DNA from: CAZKCI01 sp964551475
Lineage (GTDB): Bacteria; Auribacterota; Erginobacteria; Erginobacterales; CAZKCI01
Assembly (NCBI GenBank): GCA_964551475.1
Contig: CAZKCI010000008.1
Location: 1-61,128 of the forward strand
Length of the DNA stretch: 61,128 bases
Direction of reading: 5' to 3'
Both the position numbers and the translations under genes were made by a program. Shown in pieces: positions 1-8,928 of this stretch. The notes below the pieces were generated by a model. It saw nothing but the letters and a program-made list of their open reading frames with translations, searched no databases and was not told the DNA's origin. Position 1 is the stretch's first letter. Every line of letters begins with the position of its first letter.

Positions 1-32
1 TGCGTCATAGCCACTTTGAGATAATTCCCCAT
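1..32 (-). CDS. istA: IstA-like transposase, N-terminal fragment (runs off the left edge)
   Basis: Only the first ten codons are visible, reading MGNYLKVAMT. Many IS21-family IstA transposases start this way, just before the helix-turn-helix region. An AAAGGAGG ribosome binding site lies about eight bases upstream of the ATG, which makes this a genuine translation start. Function beyond DNA transposition cannot be judged from so short a piece. The sequence left of the window should show the DDE transposase and an istB ATPase if the call is right. Confidence 0.5.
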   Translation of the reverse strand, partial: MGNYLKVAMT

Positions 33-139
33 GGGTAGACCCTCCTTTCGTGAGGAGGCATTCTACCCATCTTATCGGGCTCTCAAAGTGGCGGCATTTG
101 ATCCGTTCTTTACTGGCCCCTTTTAGGTGACCGCTGACA
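1..139 (-). mobile_element. IS21-like insertion sequence, truncated at the window edge
   Basis: The element end is placed at about 139. Read on the minus strand it begins TGTCAGCGGTCACCTAAAAG, a TGT-type terminus like those of IS21-family elements. It is followed by a nested hairpin (CCTCC/GGAGG within ATGGGTAGA/TCTACCCAT) and then by a start codon at 32 with a strong Shine-Dalgarno. The rest of the element lies outside the window. Family assignment rests on this terminus and on the first ten residues of the encoded protein, so it is an inference. Confidence 0.55.
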
Positions 140-480
140 CCCGGCCAGCCCGTAGGAGCTGCCGGAGTCATCCCGCGCCCGTCGGGCCGCGAATCCCGAA
201 GGGATTCTGTCATCCAGCCCGGGGTTGGGGCCTTCGGCGCTACCCCGGGTAGAGACGTCAATCCACCCGTCAACCCCGAATGGGTTGTGGCAATCTTCCT
301 CCAATCCGCACCGGCTGCCTAGCCTGCGGCCACTCCGACACAACCCCGTTGGGGTTGAATACTCTCTCGCCTTGGTTACCCAGGGTAGCGCCTTCGGCGC
401 AACCCTGGGCTACCGGACTCAGCCCCGTTGGGGCTGCTGGATACCCTTTACTCGCCTCCCGAACCTGCAAATGGTATCAT
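140..480. repeat. Cluster of GC-rich palindromic intergenic repeats
   Basis: This stretch has no credible gene. It holds several short hairpins of one style: CCCGGGGT/ACCCCGGG around a GCCTTCGGCGC loop (about 215-249), AACCCCGTTGGGGTT (about 343-357), CCCAGGGT...ACCCTGGG around GCGCCTTCGGCGC (about 380-411) and AGCCCCGTTGGGGCT (about 421-436). Dispersed hairpins of this type occur in many environmental bacterial genomes. Their role here, as terminators or parasitic repeats, is not shown. Confidence 0.6.
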
Positions 481-511
481 TCAGGCGGAACATTGAGGAG
501 GTCCAAAACAA

Positions 512-736
512 ATGAAATCGATTAAGATCGTGGTGGAAAAGCATCCTGACACGTATGTGGCGTATCCGCTCGGCGTCAAAGGAGTAGTCGTCGGTCAGGG
601 CGATACCTATGAAGCCGCAGTAGCGGATATGAAGTCAGCTCTGCAATTTCATGTGGAAACTTTCGGCTCACACGCACTAGAGGTGGACCCTCCGATAATC
701 GAGGCGTTCATTGCCGAGGCGGGAGTATCGGTCTGA
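512..736 (+). CDS. HicB-like antitoxin domain protein (orphan)
   Basis: A 74-residue protein with the HicB-type fold signature: an N-terminal strand (KIVVEKHPDTYVAYPLG), a GQGDTYEAAVADM turn-helix, and a helix ending near FHVETFG. Such domains normally neutralise a HicA mRNA interferase. No hicA gene lies next to it and there is no C-terminal DNA-binding domain, so this is either an orphan antitoxin or a HicB-like protein with another job. A GAGGAGG ribosome binding site about ten bases upstream fixes the start. It sits between the palindrome cluster and rluB. Confidence 0.75.
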   Translation: MKSIKIVVEKHPDTYVAYPLGVKGVVVGQGDTYEAAVADMKSALQFHVETFGSHALEVDPPIIEAFIAEAGVSV

Positions 737-762
737 TGATGAGGGGGAGGGAGGGGGAGGGG

Positions 763-786
763 CGGTGGCAACTTGTCAAGTTGCCG
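763..786. repeat. Short palindrome GGCAACTTG/CAAGTTGCC
   Basis: A near-perfect inverted repeat in the spacer between the HicB-like gene and rluB. A longer, perfect version of the same palindrome lies at 35043-35100, so this is a dispersed element. The remainder of 737-974 shows no gene. Confidence 0.55.
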
Positions 787-974
787 CACGAGGGAACCGG
801 CCGTTTCTGGCCGGTTGTCAGGTATTAAAGCCTCCCCCAAGCTCGGATGAAGGGCGGTAAGACCGCGGTGGTTCCGCGGACGCCATACACATTTTATCCG
901 CCGGGAGCATTGGATACCGATTTCGTCCATTTAGTCCTCATCAGGATGATGCCTTCCCGGCTACAATACCAGCC

Positions 975-1727
975 ATGTCGCCCGAGCCGATCCGTCTCCA
1001 GAAATTCCTCTCCCAGTCCGGGATCTCCTCCCGGAGGGAAGGGGAGAGGCTGATGCTCGCCGGCCGGGTGGCCGTCAACGGGCGAACGGTCCGTGAACTC
1101 GGCGTCCGGATCAGGCCGGGAGAAGACCGGGTGACCGTGAACGGGCGGGAGATCTGCGCCCAGACCAAGATCTACCTTCTGCTCAACAAGCCGCCCGGCT
1201 ATCTCTGCTCGCTTGAGGACCGCTGCGGCCGCCGGCTCGTCACCGATCTCGTCCGGGACATCGCCGAGCGCCTCTACCCCGTTGGCCGCCTCGACTACAA
1301 CTCGGAGGGGCTCCTCATCCTGAGCAACGACGGCATCCTCTGCCAGAAGCTCACCCACCCCAGCCACGAGATCAGCAAGACCTATCTGGTCGAAACGAGA
1401 TCTCCTCCCGGTCCGGAGGAGCTGCGCCGGCTGAGAGCGGGCGTCGTCATCGGGGAGGGGATCCGGACGCTGCCGGCGCGCGTGAAGATGCTCCGCGCCG
1501 AGCCGCCTCTCCTGGAGATCACCATCCGGGAGGGGCGCAACCGGCAGATCAGGAGGATGCTGGAAGCGGTGGGGAACCGGGTGGTCCGCCTCCGGAGGGT
1601 GGCGCTCGGCCCCCTCTCTCTGGGACGCCTCGAACCGGGGAAGTTCCGCGCGCTGTCGGAGGAGGAGGTCAGGAAGCTCTACGCCGCCGGGGAAACGCAT
1701 TGCCAACGGAGATCAGCCCGGGAGTAA
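975..1727 (+). CDS. rluB: 23S rRNA pseudouridine synthase, RsuA/RluB family
   Basis: A 250-residue protein predicted to isomerise a uridine in ribosomal RNA. The N-terminal 60 residues form an S4 RNA-binding domain (IRLQKFLSQSGISSRREGE). The catalytic motif GRLDYNSEGLL, with the nucleophilic Asp, is near residue 105, and the family motif EGRNRQIRRM is near 190. Length and domain order fit RluB/RsuA. RluB is favoured because this family is most often RluB outside proteobacteria, but the target uridine cannot be read from sequence. It appears monocistronic, followed by a snap-back spacer. Confidence 0.85.
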   Translation: MSPEPIRLQKFLSQSGISSRREGERLMLAGRVAVNGRTVRELGVRIRPGEDRVTVNGREICAQTKIYLLLNKPPGYLCSLEDRCGRRLVTDLVRDIAERLYPVGRLDYNSEGLLILSNDGILCQKLTHPSHEISKTYLVETRSPPGPEELRRLRAGVVIGEGIRTLPARVKMLRAEPPLLEITIREGRNRQIRRMLEAVGNRVVRLRRVALGPLSLGRLEPGKFRALSEEEVRKLYAAGETHCQRRSARE

Positions 1728-1743
1728 AGGAGGCGCAGCGGAT

Positions 1744-1840
1744 CGGAGTAATGGAGTATTGGAGTAATGGAGTGTTGGAGTATTGGGATGGACAGCTGAG
1801 AATTTGCTGCTCCATTACTCCACCACTCCCATACTCCATT
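1744..1840. repeat. Snap-back spacer of repeated GGAGTA/TACTCC words
   Basis: The left half repeats GGAGTAATGGAGTATT-like words and the right half (about 1810-1838) repeats the complement (CTCCATTACTCC, CACTCC, ATACTCC). The pair can fold into one long imperfect hairpin, followed by ATTTTT. Copies with the same word occur at 16679-16747 and 19777-19928. It may end the rluB transcript. Confidence 0.7.
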
Positions 1841-1930
1841 TTTCCTCCTCGCCGGCGGGAAAATATTTCGTTACAATAAACTTCCGATATCACGGACAAA
1901 TTTTCTTCTCTCATAAGGCGAGGAGGGAAA

Positions 1931-4534
1931 ATGGACTTCAGCAAATTCACACTGAAAGCCCAGGAAGCCCTGCAGGCGGCCCAGAAGCTGGCCGGCGAAT
2001 CCGGAAACCAGGAGATCGCGCCCGTCCATCTCCTCCTCTCGCTCCTCGAACAAGAGGAAGGACTGGCCCTCCCGGTCCTCCAGAAGCTCGGCGTCGCCCC
2101 CCAGGGGATGAAAGAGGAGGCCCGCGCCGAGATCGCCAGTCTCCCCCAGGTCCAGGGAGGAGGCGCTTCCCCCTACCTCTCCTCCGCGCTCAACCGCCTC
2201 TTCAACGAGTCCTGGCAGGCCGCCGCCGCCCTGAAAGACGAGTTTCTCTCCGTCGAGCATCTGCTCCTAGCGCTCGCCGAGTCCGACACCGCCGCCGGCC
2301 GCCTCCTTCGGCAGAAAGGGGTGACGCGCGACGCGATTCTCCAGGCCCTTCTGGGGATCCGGGGAAGCCAGCGCGTGACCGACCAGAATCCGGAAGAGAA
2401 GTACCAGGCGCTCACCCGGTTCGCCCGCGACCTGACCGATCTCGCCCGGCGGGGGAAGCTCGACCCGGTGATCGGGCGGGACGAGGAGATCCGCCGGGTG
2501 ATCCAGGTCCTCTCCCGGCGGACCAAGAACAACCCGGTTTTGATCGGCGAGCCCGGCGTGGGCAAGACCGCGATCGCCGAGGGGCTGGCCCAGCGGATCG
2601 TCTCCGGCGACGTCCCCGAGGGTCTCAAGAACAAACGGCTCCTCGCCCTGGACATCGGCGCCCTGATCGCCGGGGCCAAGTTCCGGGGCGAGTTCGAGGA
2701 TCGCCTGAAGGCGGTCCTCAAGGAGGTGGAGGAGGCGGCGGGGAAGGTGATCCTCTTCATCGACGAGCTGCACACCATCGTGGGCGCGGGCGCGGCGGAA
2801 GGAGCGGTCGACGCCTCCAACATGATGAAGCCCGCCCTGGCGCGGGGCGAGCTCCGCTGCATCGGGTCCACCACGCTCGACGAATACCGCACCCGGATCG
2901 AGAAGGATGCCGCCCTGGAGCGGCGCTTCCAGCCGATCTACGTCGGGGAGCCCTCGGTCGAAGACACCATCGCCATCCTTCGGGGGGTCAAGGAGCGCTA
3001 CGAGACCCACCACGGGGTGCGCATCACCGACTCGGCCCTGGTCGCCGCCGCCACCCTCTCCCACCGCTACATCTCCGACCGCTTCCTCCCGGACAAGGCG
3101 ATCGACCTGATCGACGAGGCCGCCAGCCGCCTCAAGATCGAGATCGACTCCCGCCCGGTCGAGGTGGACGAAGTCGAGCGGAAGATCATGCAGCTCGAGA
3201 TCGAGAAGCAGGCGCTGAAGAAGGAGAAGGACAAGGCCAGCGCGGAGCGGCTGAGGAAGCTGGCGCAGACGCTGGCCGATCTCAAGGAGAAGTCGCTGCG
3301 CCTCAAGGCCCAGTGGAAGAGCGAGAAGGATGCGATCGCGAACATCCACGCCCTTCTCGAGAAGATCGAAGCAATTAAAACCGGGGAGGCAAAAGCCGAG
3401 CGGGAGGGGAACCTGGAACGGGCCGCCCAGCTTCGTTACGGGGAAAAGATCGAGTTCCAGAAGAAGCTCGATGCCGCCAACAAGAAGCTTCTCGATATCC
3501 AGAAAGGCCAGCAGATGCTCAAGGAGGAGGTGACCGAGAAGGATATCGCCGAGATCGTGGGCCAGTGGACCGGGATTCCCGTCTCCCGCCTCCTCGAGGG
3601 CGAGCTGGAAAAGCTCTTGAAGATGGAGGACCGCCTGCGCGAGCGGGTGGTGGGCCAGGACGAGGCGGTCGTCGCCGTCTCCGACGCCATCCGGCGGGGC
3701 AGGGCGGGGATGGGCGATCCCTCCCGCCCGATCGGATCCTTCATCTTTCTCGGCCCCACCGGCGTGGGCAAGACCGAGCTCGCCAAGGCCCTGGCCGTCT
3801 TTCTTTTCGACGAGGAGAAGGCGATGATCCGTCTGGACATGTCGGAATACCAGGAGAAGCACACCGTCTCCCGCCTGATCGGCGCCCCCCCCGGCTACGT
3901 GGGCTACGAGGAGGGGGGCCAGCTCACCGAGGCGGTCCGCCGCCGGCCTTACTCGGTTGTCCTCTTCGACGAGATCGAGAAGGCCCACCCCGACGTCTTC
4001 AATGCCCTGCTCCAGATCCTCGACGACGGAAGGCTCACCGACGGGCAGGGGAGGGTGGTGAACTTCAAGAACACCGTGGTGATCATGACCTCGAACATCG
4101 GCTCCCCGGTCATCCAGGAGTTCGCGGGCCAAGACGCGGAGAAGATGCGGGAGAAGGTGCTCGATGCGCTCCGTTCCCGTTTCCGCCCCGAGTTCCTGAA
4201 CCGGGTGGACGACATCATCGTCTTCCACTCCCTGACGCTGGACCAGATCAAGAAGATCGTGGAGATCCAGGCGGGATCGCTGAGGAAGAGGCTCCTGGAC
4301 CGCAAGATGACGATCGATCTCACCGAACGGGCCCGGGTCCACCTGGCCGTGAAGGGCCTCGACCCCGTCTACGGAGCCCGGCCCCTGAAGCGGGCGATCC
4401 AGCATGAGATCGAGAATCCGCTGGCCTGGCGGATCCTGGAAGGGAAACTCAAGGAGGGAGCGAGGATCATTGCCGACTACGATCCCCAGGCGGAGAGAAT
4501 GATATTTTCAGAGAAGAAAGCCTCTGATCAGTGA
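1931..4534 (+). CDS. clpB: ATP-dependent disaggregase ClpB
   Basis: Full-length (867 residues) Hsp104/ClpB chaperone that resolubilises aggregated proteins together with DnaK-DnaJ-GrpE in the cytoplasm. Visible in order: the Clp N-domain (1-150), AAA-1 with Walker A GEPGVGKT near 206, a coiled-coil middle domain (about 405-525, rich in Lys and Glu) that separates ClpB from ClpA/ClpC, AAA-2 with Walker A GPTGVGKT near 608, and a C-terminal D2-small domain. The start has a GAGGAGGG ribosome binding site. A dnaJ gene lies 6.3 kb downstream. No sigma-32 or CIRCE element was recognised upstream. Confidence 0.97.
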   Translation: MDFSKFTLKAQEALQAAQKLAGESGNQEIAPVHLLLSLLEQEEGLALPVLQKLGVAPQGMKEEARAEIASLPQVQGGGASPYLSSALNRLFNESWQAAAALKDEFLSVEHLLLALAESDTAAGRLLRQKGVTRDAILQALLGIRGSQRVTDQNPEEKYQALTRFARDLTDLARRGKLDPVIGRDEEIRRVIQVLSRRTKNNPVLIGEPGVGKTAIAEGLAQRIVSGDVPEGLKNKRLLALDIGALIAGAKFRGEFEDRLKAVLKEVEEAAGKVILFIDELHTIVGAGAAEGAVDASNMMKPALARGELRCIGSTTLDEYRTRIEKDAALERRFQPIYVGEPSVEDTIAILRGVKERYETHHGVRITDSALVAAATLSHRYISDRFLPDKAIDLIDEAASRLKIEIDSRPVEVDEVERKIMQLEIEKQALKKEKDKASAERLRKLAQTLADLKEKSLRLKAQWKSEKDAIANIHALLEKIEAIKTGEAKAEREGNLERAAQLRYGEKIEFQKKLDAANKKLLDIQKGQQMLKEEVTEKDIAEIVGQWTGIPVSRLLEGELEKLLKMEDRLRERVVGQDEAVVAVSDAIRRGRAGMGDPSRPIGSFIFLGPTGVGKTELAKALAVFLFDEEKAMIRLDMSEYQEKHTVSRLIGAPPGYVGYEEGGQLTEAVRRRPYSVVLFDEIEKAHPDVFNALLQILDDGRLTDGQGRVVNFKNTVVIMTSNIGSPVIQEFAGQDAEKMREKVLDALRSRFRPEFLNRVDDIIVFHSLTLDQIKKIVEIQAGSLRKRLLDRKMTIDLTERARVHLAVKGLDPVYGARPLKRAIQHEIENPLAWRILEGKLKEGARIIADYDPQAERMIFSEKKASDQ

Positions 4535-4549
4535 TCAGTCTGCTAACCG

Positions 4550-6592
4550 TTGAACCGTGAAGCCGGAACCGTGAACCGCCCTCCCCCGACTTCTCTCCTC
4601 CATCCCCGATCCTCTACCCCCTGGCTCTGGGCGCTCGTTCTCCTCCTCGCCGCCGCCGCCGCTTTCTCCCCCGTCCTCACCGCGGGATTTCTCAACTGGG
4701 ACGACGAGGAGAATGTCGTCTACTGCCCTCCGCTCCGCAGTTTTGCGCCGCCGAATCTCCTCTGGATGCTCGTGAACTTCACCGTGGGCGACTTCAAGCC
4801 CCTGGTCTGCTTCAACTACGCCGTCGACTATTCCCTCTGGGGCCTCAATCCCTTCGGCTTCCATCTCTCCAATCTGCTCCTGCACTGTGCCAACTCCCTT
4901 CTCCTGTTTTCCCTCCTCCTGTCTCTGGCGAAGCGGAGCGCCCGGTCGCAGACCGGGCCTACAGGGCTCTCGTCCGAGTCCTCCGGGGGATCCGATCAGT
5001 CGGCGATCCTTCCCGCTGTGTTTTTCTCGGCTCTCTTCTTTGCCCTCCATCCCCTGCGGACGGAGGCGGTCGCCTGGATCAGCGACCGCAAGGACCTCCT
5101 CTGCGCTTTTTTCTACTTCCTCGCCCTGCTCGCCTATCTCCGCTTCGCCGACGACGGCGGGAAACGCTGGTATGTCGCCGCTCTGGCCGGCGCCCTGCTC
5201 GCCTCCCTCTCCAAGTCCGTCGCCGTTTCACTCCCCGCGGTCATGCTCCTCCTGGACTGGCATCCGCTGGGCCGCCTCCGCGGGAGGGGAGGGAAGGCGC
5301 TCCGGGAAAAGGCGCCCTTCGCCTTGATCGTCCTCGCCTCCGTCGGGATCGCCTTCTATGGCCAGGCGAGCAAAGGCGCCCTGGCCGGGATCGGCGACCT
5401 GTCCGCCCCCGACCGACTGGTCCTCGCCGCCCGCTCGGCGGTTTTCTATCTGGAGAAGACCGTTCTCCCGGCCGGTCTCTCCGGCGCCTATCCTCCCCTG
5501 GACCGGATTCCGTTTTCCCCCTGCCGTCTCGGCGCGGCCGTCTGCCTGATCTTCGCTCTCATCCTGACCGCCGTCCGCCCGGGCAGGAATCCGATCCGCC
5601 TCTCCGCCCTCGGCCTGCTCTGGTTCGGGATTTGCCTTCTCCCCGTCAGCGGGATGCTCAAGACCGGCGTGGTCACTCACGCCGACCGTTTCAGCTACCT
5701 CCCCGCCGCCGGACTTTCCGTTCTCCTCCTGGCGCCGCTCGCGTTCCTGGCCGCGCGTTTTCCCTCCGCCGCGGCGCTGGCGGCGGCGGCGGCCGGCTTT
5801 TTCCTCGGCCTCTCTTCCTGGAACCAGGCGCTGGCCTGGAAAAATCCGGAGAGCCTCTGGTCGGCCGCGGTGAAGGCCGCCCCGGCGGCGCCGGCGGCGC
5901 GAACCCATTACGGCCAGGTGCTCTACTCGGCGGGGAGGATGGCGGAGGCGGAAACGGAGCTCCGGGCGGCCTTGCGGCTCATGGACGAGCAGGGGACGGG
6001 ACGGGACGGGATGCGCTTCGCCGCGGCCTCCAACCTGGGCCGGGCGCTGAAGAGCCTGGGCCGATTCGAGGAGGCGGCGGCGATTTTCCAAAACCTCCTC
6101 GCCTCGGGCGACGAGTGGGTGATTCACCATTCGCTGGCCGGGACCTATCAGGCTCTGGGCCAGAAGGACCTGGCCGAAGGCGAATACCGGGCCGTCCTCC
6201 GTCAACGCCCCGGCTTTGTGCCGGCCCTCTGCGATCTCGGTCTTCTTCTCGCCCAGTCCCGGAGGATCGATGAGGCGATGGAGCTTTACCAAACCGCCCT
6301 CCGGTTTTCGCCGGGGTCCCCCCGGGGCCGCTACAACCTCGCCCTGGCCTTTCTCGATCGCGGGGAAAGCGCGCGGGGGATCGATCTGCTGGAGGAACTT
6401 CGCCGGGAATTCCCGGAGAACGCGCTTTCCGCCCGGGCCCTGATCGTGGCCTATGGCGCGACGGGAGAGGCGGACAAAGCCCGCCTTCTTCAGAAGGACT
6501 GGCCTCCCGAGAAGCTCGCGGGCGAATCGTATCTGCCCTACAGCCGAGAGGAGAAGCCGGGGCTGATGGCGCCGCTGTATCTGCAGGAATGA
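4550..6592 (+). CDS. TMTC-like GT-C membrane protein with C-terminal TPRs
   Basis: A 680-residue integral membrane protein. About ten hydrophobic segments fill residues 25-430, with an acidic first-loop motif (FLNWDDEENV) typical of GT-C glycosyltransferases. The phrases HPLRTEAVAWISDRKDLL and LNPFGFHLSNLLLH match the bacterial relatives of TMTC/O-mannosyltransferases. Residues 450-650 are tetratricopeptide repeats, presumably facing the periplasm. Donor and acceptor are unknown; protein O-glycosylation is the family-based guess. A paralogue lies at 8888-10570. The first dozen codons arise from a repeated GAACCGTGAA spacer word, so the true start may be a little downstream. Confidence 0.75.
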   Translation: MNREAGTVNRPPPTSLLHPRSSTPWLWALVLLLAAAAAFSPVLTAGFLNWDDEENVVYCPPLRSFAPPNLLWMLVNFTVGDFKPLVCFNYAVDYSLWGLNPFGFHLSNLLLHCANSLLLFSLLLSLAKRSARSQTGPTGLSSESSGGSDQSAILPAVFFSALFFALHPLRTEAVAWISDRKDLLCAFFYFLALLAYLRFADDGGKRWYVAALAGALLASLSKSVAVSLPAVMLLLDWHPLGRLRGRGGKALREKAPFALIVLASVGIAFYGQASKGALAGIGDLSAPDRLVLAARSAVFYLEKTVLPAGLSGAYPPLDRIPFSPCRLGAAVCLIFALILTAVRPGRNPIRLSALGLLWFGICLLPVSGMLKTGVVTHADRFSYLPAAGLSVLLLAPLAFLAARFPSAAALAAAAAGFFLGLSSWNQALAWKNPESLWSAAVKAAPAAPAARTHYGQVLYSAGRMAEAETELRAALRLMDEQGTGRDGMRFAAASNLGRALKSLGRFEEAAAIFQNLLASGDEWVIHHSLAGTYQALGQKDLAEGEYRAVLRQRPGFVPALCDLGLLLAQSRRIDEAMELYQTALRFSPGSPRGRYNLALAFLDRGESARGIDLLEELRREFPENALSARALIVAYGATGEADKARLLQKDWPPEKLAGESYLPYSREEKPGLMAPLYLQE

Positions 6593-6649
6593 GGTTACGC
6601 AACCTTCTTTACACTCTTCTCCCGACACCTTATTATCGCTGCAAACGCT

Positions 6650-8146
6650 ATGAGCAAGCAGAAAGACCCTCCCGCAACTTCCATCGCCTCTCTGGCCGTC
6701 CTCGGCGTCCTCCTCCTCCTCGTCGCGCTCGCCATCGACTATTACCTCTATGTCCGGCTTAGCCAATCCTTTATCGAGTTGAACGCCGAGCAGGCGCGCT
6801 CTCTCATCTCCAAATACTCTCCGATTCTGTATCTCGCGGCCGGCGCCGCCGGAGCGCTGGGAATTCTGTTTTTTACCGTGATCGCGCGTCTGCGCCGCGC
6901 GGCCTCGCCGCCACCCCCGCCTCCTCCCGCCCCTCCTCCCGGGCTCGTTCCGGCGAAGCCTTCCGCCGAACAGATCCAGGCGGAGGAGCACCGGGCGTTC
7001 CTCTTTGCCGAGGCGCAGACGATCAACCTGGCGGTGGGAAAGAACTTTCTGATCCGGGAGGCGAATCAGGTCGCCGTTAATCTTCTGAACCATGCCGGCG
7101 AGGGTCTTAAGGGGCGGGACATCCGCGATTTCGCCGAGGGGGCGGGGCGGGAAGCCCTGGTCCGCTATCTGGAACGGCATCTGCGGGGGGAATTCTCTCC
7201 CCGGGAGGATATCGAGCTGAAAACGCCCGGCGGACCGCGGATCATCCGTTTCGCCGAACGCCATGCGATCATCAAGCAGGATCTGGTCCCGGTCGGGATA
7301 CTGATCAGCGGACTGGACGTGACCGCCGCCAAACGGGCGGAGGAGGAGATGCAGGGGCTGAAACGCCGCCTGGCTCTGGCCGCCCGGATGGAGACGCTGG
7401 GCCTTCTGGCCGGGGGGATCGCCCACGACCTGAAGAACATCTTCAGCCCCCTCTTCGCCTACCCGGATTACATCCTGAAGCATCTCCCCGCCGACAGTCC
7501 CCTGATCCCCACCATCCAGGGGATCCAGGACGCGGCCCGGCGCTCTTCCGAGATCATCCTGAACTTTCTCACCCTCGCCCGGCGGGGCAAGGCCGACCTG
7601 ACGGCGTCCGATCTGAACCAGATCGTCAACTTTTTCCTCGACACGCCCGACTTCAAGGAGCTGACGACTCGCGGACCGACGGTGACGGTGACGATCGATC
7701 TGACCCGGGATCCGGTCGTCTTCCAGTCGCTCCCCAGCCAGGTGATGAGCGCGTTGATGAACCTGATCCGCAACGCCTTCGAGGCGATGTCGGAGGGGGG
7801 AAGGCTTTCCGTAACCACCCGCAAGGTGGTCCTGGACTGGCCCCATAAGGGTTTTCAGCAGATCCCGCGGGGGGAATACGCGGTGCTGACGGTGGCCGAC
7901 CAGGGGCCGGGGATGGCCCCGGAGAAGATCAAGGATCTTTTCACTCCCTTCCGTTCCGGGAAGGAGATGGGGCGATCGGGATCGGGGCTGGGTTTGACCG
8001 TGGTCGCGGGAGTGGTCGAGGACTATCGGGGATATATCGACGTCGTTTCCCGCTTGGGAGAGGGGACGGCCTTTTCCCTCTATTTCCCGGCGTATCATCC
8101 GGAAGCGCCCGCTCCGGCGGCGGAAACTCAGGAGAGAAATCCATGA
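6650..8146 (+). CDS. PAS-domain sensor histidine kinase
   Basis: A 498-residue membrane sensor. Two transmembrane helices (about 10-35 and 60-85) are followed by a proline-rich linker, a PAS-like domain (about 120-230), the phosphoacceptor region GGIAHDLKNIFSPL (His near 259), and a GHKL ATPase domain with the N box NLIRNAFEAM, G1 DQGPGM and G2 GSGLGL. It resembles NtrB/AtoS-type kinases. No response regulator is adjacent, so the partner is encoded elsewhere or recruited in trans. Its stop overlaps the start of the MgtC gene by four bases (ATGA), indicating translational coupling. Confidence 0.88.
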   Translation: MSKQKDPPATSIASLAVLGVLLLLVALAIDYYLYVRLSQSFIELNAEQARSLISKYSPILYLAAGAAGALGILFFTVIARLRRAASPPPPPPPAPPPGLVPAKPSAEQIQAEEHRAFLFAEAQTINLAVGKNFLIREANQVAVNLLNHAGEGLKGRDIRDFAEGAGREALVRYLERHLRGEFSPREDIELKTPGGPRIIRFAERHAIIKQDLVPVGILISGLDVTAAKRAEEEMQGLKRRLALAARMETLGLLAGGIAHDLKNIFSPLFAYPDYILKHLPADSPLIPTIQGIQDAARRSSEIILNFLTLARRGKADLTASDLNQIVNFFLDTPDFKELTTRGPTVTVTIDLTRDPVVFQSLPSQVMSALMNLIRNAFEAMSEGGRLSVTTRKVVLDWPHKGFQQIPRGEYAVLTVADQGPGMAPEKIKDLFTPFRSGKEMGRSGSGLGLTVVAGVVEDYRGYIDVVSRLGEGTAFSLYFPAYHPEAPAPAAETQERNP

Positions 8147-8832
8147 ACGAACAGGCGATGACCATTCAGCCCTGGGAGCCTTTCCTCCGTCTTCTGCTCG
8201 CTCTGATCTTCGGCGGGCTGATCGGCCTCGAGCGGTCGGCGCACGGCCGTTCCGCGGGGCTGAGAACGAACATCCTGGTCTGCCTCGGGTCCTGCGTTCT
8301 GATGATCGGCTTCGACAAGCTGTTTCTGGCCATGGACCTCTCCAGCGCCGCTTCCTTCATTCGCATGGACCCGGCCCGCGCGGCGGCGGGCGTGATCACG
8401 GGGATCGGCTTTCTGGGCGCGGGGACGATCATCCGCCACAAAAACGCGGTGGTGGGGCTGACCACCGCCGCCTCCATCTGGGTGGTCGCCGCCATCGGCA
8501 TCATCCTGGGTTTGGGGGAATACGGTCTTTCGATCCTGGTCACCGTTCTGGTCTTGCTCACCCTCTTCCTTCTGGACCGGATCAAGGTTCGGGCGGATCA
8601 TTACAAGGAGATCACGCTGGAGGGGGAGGGGGGGGCGCAGCTCTACCCGGCCGCCGTGGCGGCGCTCGAATCGCTGGGTGTGGTGGTCAAGGACTATGGG
8701 ATCGAACTCCATCCGAAGGAGAGGCGCGCCGTGATCACTCTGGTCATCCGTTTCAAGGATCCCGAGCTGGGACAGGCCACGGTGGAAGCGCTCTCCAAGA
8801 TCCCCGGCGTGACGAAGGTCGCGTGGTTGTAA
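8143..8832 (+). CDS. MgtC/SapB family membrane protein
   Basis: A 229-residue protein with four or five N-terminal transmembrane helices carrying the MgtC signature (LIFGGLIGLERSAHGRSAGL, then VGLTTAASIWVVAAIG). A soluble ACT-like C-terminal domain spans about 150-229. MgtC proteins act in magnesium-limited or acidic growth, in part by modulating the F-type ATPase; many environmental homologues are uncharacterised. Four-base overlap with the histidine kinase suggests co-expression, possibly under the stimulus sensed by the kinase. Confidence 0.88.
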   Translation: MNEQAMTIQPWEPFLRLLLALIFGGLIGLERSAHGRSAGLRTNILVCLGSCVLMIGFDKLFLAMDLSSAASFIRMDPARAAAGVITGIGFLGAGTIIRHKNAVVGLTTAASIWVVAAIGIILGLGEYGLSILVTVLVLLTLFLLDRIKVRADHYKEITLEGEGGAQLYPAAVAALESLGVVVKDYGIELHPKERRAVITLVIRFKDPELGQATVEALSKIPGVTKVAWL

Positions 8833-8858
8833 AGCTGGTCGATGGGCGAGGGAGAAGA

Positions 8859-8928
8859 AGTGGGTTTGGTGGATGGGTTAGGGAGAGGTGAGCCAGACCA
8901 TTAACCTTACCCATCTACCAAACCCACA
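8859..8928. repeat. Snap-back spacer (GTGGGTTTGGTGGATGGG and complement)
   Basis: GTGGGTTTGGTGGATGGGTTA (about 8860-8880) faces TAACCTTACCCATCTACC-AAACCCAC (about 8902-8927), giving a near-perfect 20-bp stem with a short loop. It overlaps the assigned start of the next gene, whose first codons are therefore repeat-derived or not translated. Confidence 0.7.

Noticed and set aside
2267..8098. Very long minus-strand open frames opposite clpB and the GT-C/kinase genes
   Set aside because: They mirror strong plus-strand genes with recognisable motifs, have Arg/Gly/Pro-rich low-complexity translations and no family features; they result from high GC at third codon positions.
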